Part shown: piece by piece, positions 1-6,620 of the stretch
Position numbering within the stretch: the first letter of the stretch is position 1
Layout of the letters: each line of letters begins with the position of its first letter
NCBI GenBank assembly: GCA_020355945.1
Contig: CP070627.1
Span: 8,599,907-8,615,805, forward strand
From: Candidatus Aminicenantota bacterium
GTDB taxonomy: Bacteria > Acidobacteriota > Aminicenantia > UBA2199
Length of the DNA: 15,899 nucleotides
Reading direction: 5' to 3'
Made by a program: the position numbers and the translations under genes
The notes under the pieces: model-generated
The model's input: the letters and a program-made list of their open reading frames with translations, nothing else
Told to the model about the DNA's origin: nothing
Database searches by the model: none

Positions 1-9
1 TTGTCAATT

Positions 10-22
10 ATCAATTGTCAAT
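10..22. repeat. Short direct repeat, copy 1
   Basis: ATCAATTGTCAAT occurs here and again at 818-830, on either side of the membrane-protein gene. The neighbouring TTGTCAATTAT at 1-11 also matches 823-833. AT-rich words of this kind are common in intergenic repeats. No mobile function can be shown. Confidence 0.5.
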
Positions 23-40
23 GAAACCAGCTTAACTGTT

Positions 41-769
41 TCAATCTCCTGTACGTTTTGTACGTATCACCATCAGGGTAATGCCAGATAATATGATAAT
101 TTCTCCTAATATGAAAAGAGGCCAGGCAAAATATTCCGGCTTATATTGTGCCATGATCTGGTTAAAACGGGGGTTATTCAAAAGGTTAAAATATTCTCCC
201 AGGAGTCCTTCCCGGATGATGATCCGGGAATGATCCCAGATAAATGCGATAAAAATAATCACTGCCCCGCCAATGATCAAGCCCCACTCAGAGAATTTGA
301 TGCGCACGTGAAATCCTTTTTCTTGAAATATCACGATACATGCTGCCAGCAGTATCATGGTTAACGAACAGATCACCGGTGCCAGGACCGGGCCCACCCA
401 GGCCACAGGTATCATGAACAGGAGGTCCCATGTCAGCAGCGAAGAGGGCCAGTTTAAAAATAATTTTAAGCCCACATAATAAAAAATATCCCATACGGCA
501 AAACAGTAAATAAACCAGGCAAATTTTTGCAGCTTGTTTTTCCCGGCAATCAAAGCAATGGTCACTAATATCACCATAGTACAGATTTCCCTGGACAGTT
601 CCACGGTCAATATGTCAGCAGGCACGACCTGTAAAGGAAAATCAAAACCATTGGGATAATAAAGTTCTCTTAAATAAACCACTATACTGGCTTCCAGGAA
701 ACCCATGGCAATAGCAAACAGCCCGGCCATGATGAACATGCGGTATATAAGTGTTCTTTTATCCGCCAT
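41..769 (-). CDS. Multi-pass membrane protein of unknown function
   Basis: I do not recognise a characterised family. The 242-residue product is an integral membrane protein with about six or seven hydrophobic segments: roughly residues 10-33, 62-75, 82-100, 114-124, 128-148, 162-178 and 214-234. Short charged loops separate them, and a positively charged tail (MVIRTKRTGD) ends the protein. The N-terminal stretch GLFAIAMGFLEASIVVYLRELYYP is distinctive: a conserved-looking Glu inside the first helix, followed by an aromatic loop (quoted here only as a landmark around residues 16-39). The ATG at 769 is preceded by AAAGGT five bases upstream, and a good promoter (TTGATG-17-TATAAT) lies just beyond. 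It is transcribed away from the DinB-like gene, so it is probably monocistronic. No catalytic motif is visible, and transport, sensing or structural roles are all possible. Confidence 0.75.
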   Translation of the reverse strand: MADKRTLIYRMFIMAGLFAIAMGFLEASIVVYLRELYYPNGFDFPLQVVPADILTVELSREICTMVILVTIALIAGKNKLQKFAWFIYCFAVWDIFYYVGLKLFLNWPSSLLTWDLLFMIPVAWVGPVLAPVICSLTMILLAACIVIFQEKGFHVRIKFSEWGLIIGGAVIIFIAFIWDHSRIIIREGLLGEYFNLLNNPRFNQIMAQYKPEYFAWPLFILGEIIILSGITLMVIRTKRTGD

Positions 770-786
770 ATTTAACCTTTACCAGG

Positions 787-815
787 ATTATAATCTTTCT
801 TTCATTTTTCATCAA
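787..815 (-). promoter_or_regulatory. Sigma70-like promoter for the membrane-protein gene
   Basis: On the minus strand TTGATG (815-810) and TATAAT (792-787) are separated by 17 bases, about 18 bases before the start codon at 769. The -35 box runs into the repeated AT-rich segment, so the repeat may have supplied part of the promoter. Confidence 0.6.
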
Positions 816-817
816 TA

Positions 818-830
818 ATCAATTGTCAAT
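818..830. repeat. Short direct repeat, copy 2
   Basis: Second copy of ATCAATTGTCAAT (see 10-22). It lies between the divergent promoters of the membrane-protein and DinB-like genes. Confidence 0.5.
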
Positions 831-848
831 TATTTGTAAAAAATTTTA

Positions 849-877
849 TTGACATTGTTTTCTATTTTTGCTAAATT
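849..877 (+). promoter_or_regulatory. Sigma70-like promoter for the DinB-like gene
   Basis: TTGACA at 849-854 and TAAATT at 872-877 are 17 bases apart, 42 bases before the start codon at 920. With the minus-strand promoter at 787-815 this makes a compact divergent promoter region. Confidence 0.55.
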
Positions 878-919
878 GAAACATCAAATATTAAATTTTA
901 TGAGTAATAGGAGGAAAGT

Positions 920-1489
920 ATGAAGAGTTCAAAAAGAAATTATTGGCTTTACTCAAGCGTTATGATGATTATCCTGGTGACAATCATGCTGGTAGGCAGT
1001 TTTGAACTTTATGCAGGGACGCCTGGAAAAGGCGGCGCATTTGGCAAGGAGGTTATCCCCCTCTGGCAGAGAGCCAAAGACTACTCTGTTAAATTTGCCG
1101 AAGCCATGCCTGAAGAACACTACAAATTCAAACCCACCCCGGAAATAATGTCTTTTGGTGAACAAGTGGTGCATACCGGCGGAGCTTCGTTTTGGTTCGC
1201 CTCGAAGATCACAGGAGAACCTAATCCAGGTAAAGATTTTAAAGCTGAAGGAAAAAGCAAAGCCGAGATTATCGAATACTTGAAAAAGTCCTTTGATTAT
1301 GTGGAAAAAACACTTACTCATTTAAGTGATGAAGAGGCTGCAAAAAAAATACATCTTTTTGGGCAATTGCATCTAACAAAAGCTCAAACATTCATGACTA
1401 TACGAGACCATACCACCCATCACCGGGGGCAAATGGTGATTTACCTTCGGCTGAAAGGTATCAAACCGCCGGAGTATGTTGGCTGGTAA
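920..1489 (+). CDS. Exported DinB-family (YfiT/DinB fold) protein
   Basis: A 189-residue protein of the DinB superfamily: four-helix bundles that often bind a metal through three histidines and act in thiol-transferase or stress roles. The metal-site pattern is visible: His85 in VVHTGG, then DHTTHHRGQ at 163-171, giving His164 and His168. HHRGQ is the family hallmark. Unlike most DinB proteins it begins with a basic stretch and a hydrophobic segment (about residues 9-30, ending near LYAG), which looks like a signal peptide or membrane anchor, so it probably acts outside the cytoplasm. AGGAGG lies five bases before the ATG, and a promoter sits at 849-877. The gene stands alone. The substrate and true enzyme activity cannot be told from sequence; DinB itself is DNA-damage induced in Bacillus, but that says little here. 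Confidence 0.85.
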   Translation: MKSSKRNYWLYSSVMMIILVTIMLVGSFELYAGTPGKGGAFGKEVIPLWQRAKDYSVKFAEAMPEEHYKFKPTPEIMSFGEQVVHTGGASFWFASKITGEPNPGKDFKAEGKSKAEIIEYLKKSFDYVEKTLTHLSDEEAAKKIHLFGQLHLTKAQTFMTIRDHTTHHRGQMVIYLRLKGIKPPEYVGW

Positions 1490-1533
1490 TCGTTAAAAGC
1501 ATTTTTTAAATTTTTTCACATACTAGCGATTTG

Positions 1534-1595
1534 CACGGATTATCATAAGATTTTCCCGGTTCAAATTCTCGGGCACCAATCTGAGTTAATCCGTG
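1534..1595. repeat. Intergenic inverted repeat
   Basis: CACGGATTA (1534-1542) and its reverse complement TAATCCGTG (1587-1595) flank 44 bases in the 203-base gap between the DinB-like gene and kynU. The wording (CACGGATTA / TTAATCCGTGTTT) resembles degenerate interspersed intergenic repeats seen in many environmental genomes. The wide loop makes it a poor terminator. Confidence 0.35.
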
Positions 1596-1692
1596 TTTCT
1601 CCATGTTCGTCATCACGATGTGGGTGAAATTGGAATCGCTGAAAAACAACAAAAATAATTGCTTTTTTCTAAAAAATAAGATATAAAGAAAG

Positions 1693-2994
1693 ATGAACGA
1701 GGCAAAAATTAAATTTCAACCGGGTGAAGCTTTTGCATTGAAGATGGATGCAGCAGACCCGTTGGCAAGATTCCGAGACCGGTTTTATATCCCCCTAAAA
1801 ACCATTTACCTGGATGGAAATTCCCTGGGATTAATGCCGAAAAGTGCGGAAGAGCCCTTGAACCGCGTGTTGGAAGAATGGAAAAATAAAGCAATTGGCG
1901 GATGGCTGGACGGTGAATCACCCTGGTTTTATTTTGCGGAAAAACTGGGCGCTATGTGTGCGGAACTGGTGGGCGCCGAGTCCGATGAAGTGGTGTGCAC
2001 CGGTACCACTACGATCAATATCCATTCCCTGGTTAGCACCTTTTACCAACCCAAAGGAAAACGAACAAAAATCCTTGCCGATGAACTCAACTTTCCTACT
2101 GATATCTATGCTTTAAAAGGCCAGATCAAGTTAAGAAACCTGGACCCTAAAAAACACCTGGTCCTGGTCCCCAGCCAGGACGGCCGCATACTGGACGAAA
2201 ATACCATCATTAAATCAATGACCGATGAAATCGCAGTCGCGCTTCTTCCATCGGTGTTATATCGCAGCGGTCAATTACTGGACATCCCGCTGCTTACTAA
2301 GAAAGCCCATGAGCGTGGTATTTTTATCGGGTTTGATTGTTCCCACTCGGTTGGCGCTGTGCCCCATCAACTTTCTCAATGGGAAGTAGATTTCGCCCTA
2401 TGGTGCAGTTATAAATACATGAACGGTGGACCCGGCAGCCCGGCTTTTTTGTACCTGAATCGCAAACATTTTAAGCGGGAACCCCTGCTGGCCGGCTGGT
2501 TCGGCTACATCAAAGAGAAGCAATTCGATATGCTTCTGGAATTCCAACACGCTGCCAGCGCCGGGGGGTGGCAAATTTCTTCACCAGGTATACTGGGCGC
2601 CGCATCACTGGAAGGATGCCTGAAAATATTCCAGGAAGCAGGTATCGAACGAATCAGGGAAAAATCCATCCGCATGACCTCCTATTTGATGCACCTGGTA
2701 GACCATATCCTGCCTGAAAACCAATATCATTTAAAAATCGGTACCCCCAGGGACCCGGATCGCAGGAGCGGACACGTGGCATTAGAAGGAGATGAAGACT
2801 TATGGCGTATCCACCAGGCATTAAAGGCAAGGGGTGTCATTCCTGATTTCCGTCCCCCGGGCCTCATCCGCTTCGCCCCTATCGCCCTATATAATACCTA
2901 TCACGAAGTCTGGCAAACCATCCACCACCTAAAAGAGATTATCGATACCAAAGAATACCAATCCTTCAGCTCAACAAAAACAGCAATTACCTGA
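1693..2994 (+). CDS. kynU: Kynureninase (L-kynurenine hydrolase)
   Basis: A fold-type I PLP enzyme that cleaves L-kynurenine to anthranilate plus alanine, or 3-hydroxykynurenine to 3-hydroxyanthranilate. It acts in cytoplasmic tryptophan catabolism or NAD synthesis. The 433-residue length fits the family. Recognisable landmarks are DGNSLGL (41-47), GTTTINIH (104-111), GFDCSHSVGAVPH (213-225) with Asp215 placed to contact the cofactor pyridine nitrogen, and WCSYKYMNGGPG (237-248) with Lys241 as the expected Schiff-base lysine. The late EGDED and PDFRPPGLIRFAP segments are also typical. The start at 1693 has only a weak site (AAAGAAAG), but no better start precedes the conserved N-terminus. No tryptophan dioxygenase, formamidase or hydroxylase gene is nearby, so the source of kynurenine is not shown. 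The aminotransferase gene follows after 81 bases. Confidence 0.93.
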   Translation: MNEAKIKFQPGEAFALKMDAADPLARFRDRFYIPLKTIYLDGNSLGLMPKSAEEPLNRVLEEWKNKAIGGWLDGESPWFYFAEKLGAMCAELVGAESDEVVCTGTTTINIHSLVSTFYQPKGKRTKILADELNFPTDIYALKGQIKLRNLDPKKHLVLVPSQDGRILDENTIIKSMTDEIAVALLPSVLYRSGQLLDIPLLTKKAHERGIFIGFDCSHSVGAVPHQLSQWEVDFALWCSYKYMNGGPGSPAFLYLNRKHFKREPLLAGWFGYIKEKQFDMLLEFQHAASAGGWQISSPGILGAASLEGCLKIFQEAGIERIREKSIRMTSYLMHLVDHILPENQYHLKIGTPRDPDRRSGHVALEGDEDLWRIHQALKARGVIPDFRPPGLIRFAPIALYNTYHEVWQTIHHLKEIIDTKEYQSFSSTKTAIT

Positions 2995-2998
2995 AGGG

Positions 2999-3026
2999 TT
3001 GACGAAAGTTTTTAAATTGATAAAAT
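2999..3026 (+). promoter_or_regulatory. Possible promoter upstream of ornithine aminotransferase gene
   Basis: TTGACG (2999-3004) and TAAAAT (3021-3026), 16 bases apart, start five bases after the kynU stop codon. This suggests rocD and the next gene can be transcribed separately from kynU. Confidence 0.4.
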
Positions 3027-3075
3027 ATCAGGTTGAATATTTGAAAAAAATTGAATAGAAAAAGAGAGGTGTTAT

Positions 3076-4281
3076 ATGACGAGTTATAGTTCCCAGCAGT
3101 TAATGGAAATGGAGCATACCTATGGCGCTCATAACTACCATCCATTGGAAGTCGTGATATCCAAAGCAGAAGGTATCTGGGTTGAAGACCCGGAAGGAAA
3201 ACGTTATATTGATATGTTATCCGCTTATTCCGCGGTGAACCAGGGTCATAGGCATCCGGCCATTATCAAAGCCTTGAAAGACCAGGCTGATATGTTGACC
3301 CTGACCTCGCGCGCATTTTTTAATGATAAATGGCCTGTATTCGCGAAAAAGCTTTGCCAGGTGACAGGAAAAGACATGGTCCTCCCGATGAACACCGGCG
3401 CAGAGGCAGTAGAGACCGCTATAAAAGCCATACGAAAATGGGGTTACCAGGTAAAAGGCATAGAACCGGGAAAAGCTGAGATCATTGTCTTTGAAAACAA
3501 CTTCCACGGCCGCACCACCACTATTGTGTCTTTTTCCACAGACCCCATTGCCCATGACCACTATGGACCTTACACACCGGGATTTCAAATCCTCCCTTAC
3601 AACAACCTGGAAGCAGTTAAAAATGCCATTAATAAAAATACAGCGGGAATCCTGGTGGAACCCATCCAGGGCGAAGCCGGTGTGATTGTCCCGGACGATG
3701 GTTATGTGAAAGGGCTGCGAGAGATCGCTGACCAACATAATATTTTACTGGCCGTGGATGAAATTCAAACCGGTTTTTGCCGAACCGGTAAACTGTTCTG
3801 TTTTATGCACGATGGGATTGAACCGGATATCATTATCATGGGTAAAGCCCTGGGTGGTGGTGTGTTTCCTGTAAGCGCTGTCGCCGCTAACAAAGATATC
3901 CTGGGTGTATTTGAACCGGGCAGCCATGGGTCCACCTTTGGAGGCAATCCCCTGGGATGCGCTGTGGCTGCGGCTGCCATCGATGTGCTGCTGGATGAGA
4001 ACCTGGCCCCTAGATCCGCTGAATTGGGAGCATATTTTATGAACCGACTGAAAAATATGAAGTCAGATATAATCGAATTGATCCGGGGAAAAGGACTTTT
4101 CATCGGGGTAGTTCTCAAAAAATCCGCCGGCAAAGCCAGACAATATACCACAAAACTAAAGGAGAAAGGACTTCTCTGCAAAGAAACCCACGACTGGATC
4201 ATTCGTTTTGCACCTCCACTGGTGATTAAAAAAGAAGAGATCGATTACGCTGTGGAGAAAATAAGAGAAGTCCTCGGTTGA
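3076..4281 (+). CDS. rocD: Ornithine aminotransferase
   Basis: A class III PLP aminotransferase, very likely ornithine--oxo-acid transaminase, which transfers the delta-amino group of ornithine to 2-oxoglutarate to give glutamate semialdehyde (arginine/ornithine and proline metabolism, cytoplasm). The 401-residue length is typical. Landmarks are YSAVNQGHRHP (51-61), PMNTGAEAVETAIK (104-117), which marks the ornithine group within class III, NNFHGRT (141-147), VEPIQGEAG (194-202), LAVDEIQTG (225-233) with Asp228, IIMGKALGGG (253-262) with Lys257 as the PLP lysine, and HGSTFGGNPLG (284-294). An AGAGAGGTG site precedes the ATG. Its stop codon overlaps the next start (TGATG), so the PseG-like protein is translationally coupled. 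Acetylornithine aminotransferase is the main alternative, but the NTGAEAVETA segment favours rocD. Confidence 0.92.
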   Translation: MTSYSSQQLMEMEHTYGAHNYHPLEVVISKAEGIWVEDPEGKRYIDMLSAYSAVNQGHRHPAIIKALKDQADMLTLTSRAFFNDKWPVFAKKLCQVTGKDMVLPMNTGAEAVETAIKAIRKWGYQVKGIEPGKAEIIVFENNFHGRTTTIVSFSTDPIAHDHYGPYTPGFQILPYNNLEAVKNAINKNTAGILVEPIQGEAGVIVPDDGYVKGLREIADQHNILLAVDEIQTGFCRTGKLFCFMHDGIEPDIIIMGKALGGGVFPVSAVAANKDILGVFEPGSHGSTFGGNPLGCAVAAAAIDVLLDENLAPRSAELGAYFMNRLKNMKSDIIELIRGKGLFIGVVLKKSAGKARQYTTKLKEKGLLCKETHDWIIRFAPPLVIKKEEIDYAVEKIREVLG

Positions 4282-5258
4282 TGATTATTTTCAGGACAGA
4301 AGCATCCCTAAAAAACGGGTTTGGTCACTTAAACCGGAGTGCTTACCTGGCCTCGTTATTAAAAAGTAAAAGGGAAATCTTGTTCTGTATCGACACTAAA
4401 AACGATAAAACCGTCACCCGGTATTTACAAGAGAAAAAGTGGTCCTATTGTTCGTTAAAGCAGTTGAAACACCTGGAAGACCCTCCTGTTAAAAGTATTA
4501 TTTTTGATCTGAGACACTTTAAAGATGAAGATATCCAATTGATTCACCGGGCCAAAACCAGCAATTGGACCACTATCCAGGTAACAGACCTGGGACTAAG
4601 CCAACAAGAGGTGGACTATACCATTGATGCCTCTATTGATCAACTGTTCCCTTATAGTGAAGATAAAAAAGTGCTGAGTGGACCGGATTATGCAGTCCTT
4701 CACCACAAATTCAGGCATTTCCATCAAGCCAAACGAAAATACAGGAAAAAAATCAAAAAAGTATTTATTTGTTTGGGTGGAGGGGTTGGATATAGAAATC
4801 TGCGGAAAGTGATTGATATGTTGAGCCGTCATCAACCGGATATTAAGATTGCCCCGGGTTTTTATTTAAAAAAGTCCAGCCAAAAAATCTTAAGACGTAT
4901 TTATCCCGGGATACATTTTGTGGGAAAGACGGAAAGCCTGGCCAGGTCTTTTTTTGAAGCGGATGTGGCACTGGTCACCCCTGGTATTGCTGCTTATGAA
5001 GCAGCAGCCACCGGGACACCCGCCCTTTATTTTTATTCTCACAACGAGCAAAAATTCACTGCCGCATCCTTTGAAAAAAAAGGCGTGGGTTTGGAAATTT
5101 CAAATATTAACGATGTATCACCCGTCAATGTGATAGAAAAAATGAAACAACTTACCCTGGAAAAACGAATGAACATGGGCAGCAAAGGGAAACAACTGGT
5201 GGATGCCAAAGGTGTGTACCGAATGATTGATTTTTTTGAAGGTCACAAAATTATCTAA
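4281..5258 (+). CDS. PseG-like UDP-sugar hydrolase / GT28-fold sugar-nucleotide protein
   Basis: The 325-residue product has the two-domain GT-B fold signature of PseG, the UDP-2,4-diacetamido-2,4,6-trideoxy-altropyranose hydrolase of pseudaminic acid synthesis, and of related spore-coat or flagellin sugar proteins. Visible motifs are GFGHLNRS (13-20), the GxGHxxR loop with its catalytic-type His16; FDLRHF (75-80); GPDYAVLHHKFR (134-145), equivalent to the YALLRPEF region; CLGGG (164-168), opening the C-terminal domain; and TPGIAAYEAAATGTPAL (233-249), the nucleotide-sugar binding Glu region, followed by NEQ (255-257). It is about 50 residues longer than the Campylobacter enzyme. No other pseudaminic acid gene is present, so the substrate is unknown. 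The ATG at 4281 shares a base with the rocD stop; an in-frame TTG three bases earlier is less likely. Confidence 0.75.
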   Translation: MIIFRTEASLKNGFGHLNRSAYLASLLKSKREILFCIDTKNDKTVTRYLQEKKWSYCSLKQLKHLEDPPVKSIIFDLRHFKDEDIQLIHRAKTSNWTTIQVTDLGLSQQEVDYTIDASIDQLFPYSEDKKVLSGPDYAVLHHKFRHFHQAKRKYRKKIKKVFICLGGGVGYRNLRKVIDMLSRHQPDIKIAPGFYLKKSSQKILRRIYPGIHFVGKTESLARSFFEADVALVTPGIAAYEAAATGTPALYFYSHNEQKFTAASFEKKGVGLEISNINDVSPVNVIEKMKQLTLEKRMNMGSKGKQLVDAKGVYRMIDFFEGHKII

Positions 5259-5314
5259 GCCAGGGATATACCGCATGAAACCAGTTCCCTCAAATGCCCG
5301 GGAATGATGGTCTT

Positions 5315-5333
5315 TTCAGCAATTCTCATTTTG
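5315..5333 (-). repeat. 19-bp dispersed repeat, copy 1
   Basis: TTCAGCAATTCTCATTTTG is found here and, identically, at 15832-15850. On the minus strand it reads CAAAATGAGAATTGCTGAA (ATG AGA ATT GCT GAA). From this copy that ATG opens a 24-codon frame ending at 5255-5257, with no ribosome binding site. Confidence 0.7.
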
Positions 5334-5355
5334 AATTTTTTTGGTTTTTTTCTTT

Positions 5356-5676
5356 TTACCTGGTATCCTGTATGCCGAATTCTTTCCAGAGTTCCTGCTC
5401 AATATCCAATTTCACTAGCTTTTTACATTCACTTAAACGGTTTGACAATTCATCAAATTCCTGGTTCAATACATCTGTTTTCTTTTTGAGCTGCGCTTTC
5501 AAGCTTTCTTGTTCATTGTTTAGCTCACGAAGGTTGTCTTTAAGTTTTTTGAAATTTTCAACAAAGGCCTCATCAATCCCGCGGCGGGTTAACTTATCAA
5601 GGTATTTACTAATTCCTGCTTCCATAACATCCGCTGCATTTAAAATCTCTGCAAATGATCTTTTTGTCTTAGTCAT
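5356..5676 (-). CDS. Small coiled-coil protein of unknown function
   Basis: I do not recognise the family. The 106-residue product is almost all helix. A short N-terminal segment (MTKTKRSFAEILNAADVMEA) is followed by a strongly charged heptad-rich stretch at about 38-95 (FKKLKDNL, NNEQESLKAQLKKK, FDELSNRLSECKKL), which should form a coiled coil or helical bundle. There is no signal peptide, membrane segment or catalytic motif, so it is probably a cytoplasmic structural or adaptor protein. The start is well supported: AAGGAG lies 9 bases before the ATG on the minus strand. Its 5' flank begins a run of A/T and then, 73 bases upstream, the 21-bp palindromic array, which would lie in its promoter or leader. 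It is convergent with the PseG-like gene. Confidence 0.75.
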   Translation of the reverse strand: MTKTKRSFAEILNAADVMEAGISKYLDKLTRRGIDEAFVENFKKLKDNLRELNNEQESLKAQLKKKTDVLNQEFDELSNRLSECKKLVKLDIEQELWKEFGIQDTR

Positions 5677-5749
5677 TTCTTAATTCTCCTTATATTTTTT
5701 TGTTTTTTTTAATGCTTAAGAAACATATTTTGAAGATGCCTTCTTCTAT

Positions 5750-6001
5750 CGGAAAGTTCCCGCAAGTTGGCGGAAAGGTTCCGCTAGTTAGCGGGAAGGT
5801 TCCGCTAGTTAGCGGGAAGGTTCCGCTAGTTAGCGGGAAGGTTCCGCTAGTTTGCGGAAAGGTTCCGCTAGTTTGCGGGAAGGTTCCGCTAGCTTGCGGG
5901 AAGGTTCCGCTAGTTTGCGGGAAGGTTCCGCAAGTTTGCGGAAAGGTCCCGCTAGCTTGCGGGAAAGTTCCGCCAGTTTGCGGAAAGGTCCCGGCAGTTG
6001 G
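5750..6001. repeat. Tandem array of twelve 21-bp palindromic units
   Basis: Twelve direct 21-bp units fill this segment without spacers. The typical unit is CGGGAAGGTTCCGC followed by TAGTTAG. The central units are nearly identical and the two end units are the most divergent (for example CAAGTTGG first, CGGCAGTTGG last), as in a growing and decaying satellite. Each junction gives two palindromes: GCGGAA-AGG-TTCCGC (exact at 5770-5784; a G-T pair replaces A-T in GCGGGAA units) and GCTA-GT-TAGC (5783-5792 and others). Because 21 is divisible by three, one frame stays open on each strand, encoding GKVPLVS (plus) or GTFPQTS-like (minus) heptapeptides. Neither has a ribosome binding site or a plausible start, so I treat the array as non-coding. 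Confidence 0.92.
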
Positions 6002-6285
6002 AAAAGGTGGCTGAAGGTATTTGGTTGAACAGTTTGTCAATAAGCACAACAAGAAAAAATTATAAATAATATCGGAATTTGATTTTGATTTTAATTCAAA
6101 AAAAATGGAATTGCCCTGGATATATTTGGTTAAAAAGGGACGTTTCCTCTTTTTTTTATCAAAAAAAATTGAGAAAAAATGTTCGCCGGATTTTACGGTT
6201 TTTATGACTCCGAGGTATATAATCATTAATGTTTTTGGCTCGAAAAATTGCGGTTTTTGACAGTGCTGCCAAAAGGAAAAGCCTA
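6002..6285. other. AT-rich spacer between repeat array and permease promoter
   Basis: About 280 bases with many A and T runs and no credible gene. The frames open on the minus strand translate to low-complexity, Lys/Phe-rich sequence and run through the repeat array, with no ribosome binding site. I see no convincing hairpin terminator. A TTGACA on the minus strand near 6030-6035 has no good -10 partner; a distal start for the coiled-coil gene is possible but unproven. Confidence 0.5.
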
Positions 6286-6314
6286 TTGACAAAAACAGCG
6301 GCTTATAGTAATAT
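6286..6314 (+). promoter_or_regulatory. Sigma70-like promoter for the permease/exported-protein pair
   Basis: TTGACA (6286-6291) and TAATAT (6309-6314) are 17 bases apart. A transcript from here would have a leader of about 300 bases before the permease start at 6621. An AAGGAGG at 6323-6329 lies just downstream. Confidence 0.55.
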
Positions 6315-6342
6315 GGAATACTAAGGAGGCAAGGCAAAGCAC

Positions 6343-6614
6343 ATGACTTTCCAGGACGGGCTTGAACGGTATTGGCAGTTTCCGGGGTGCTTAACAACGA
6401 ACCGGAAGCACCGGGAACCGGACACATTAAACCATAAAAATTACTTTTTGCAATCATGCACCAATTATATAAAGGAATTATTGAAGTGTCAACCCAAAAA
6501 TAAGATATTATTGATAAAAATGCAAAATAATACGATATTTCTTATGTTTTGGGCCGAGATGAGCCGTTACAACTTAATCGATATCGATAAGCAAAATCAA
6601 GAGAAACAGGGAGG
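6343..6614 (+). other. Long leader with an AAGGAGG site, a doubtful small ORF and a hairpin
   Basis: Between the promoter and the permease start lies a frame of 93 codons (ATG 6343, stop 6622-6624) with AAGGAGG 13 bases upstream, which is too far for efficient initiation. The predicted peptide is rich in Asn, Gln, Lys and Cys with no recognisable motif, and it overlaps the permease start. The segment also holds a hairpin: CCGGGGTGCTT (6382-6392) can pair with AAGCACCGG (6406-6414) with one bulged G. I regard the segment as a 5' leader, possibly regulatory. A short leader peptide cannot be excluded. Confidence 0.35.
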
Positions 6615-6620
6615 ATGTCC

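Noticed and set aside
41..1489. Composite transposon or MITE pair from the 13-bp repeats
   Set aside because: No transposase, terminal inverted repeats or target-site duplications are visible.
5750..6001. CRISPR array
   Set aside because: Units are contiguous with no unique spacers, and there are no cas genes.
5690..6457. Long open frames on both strands through the 21-bp array (GKVPLVS or GTFPQTS heptapeptide repeats)
   Set aside because: They follow from a 21-base period that is a multiple of three. No ribosome binding site or credible start is present, and the flanking translated sequence is low-complexity.
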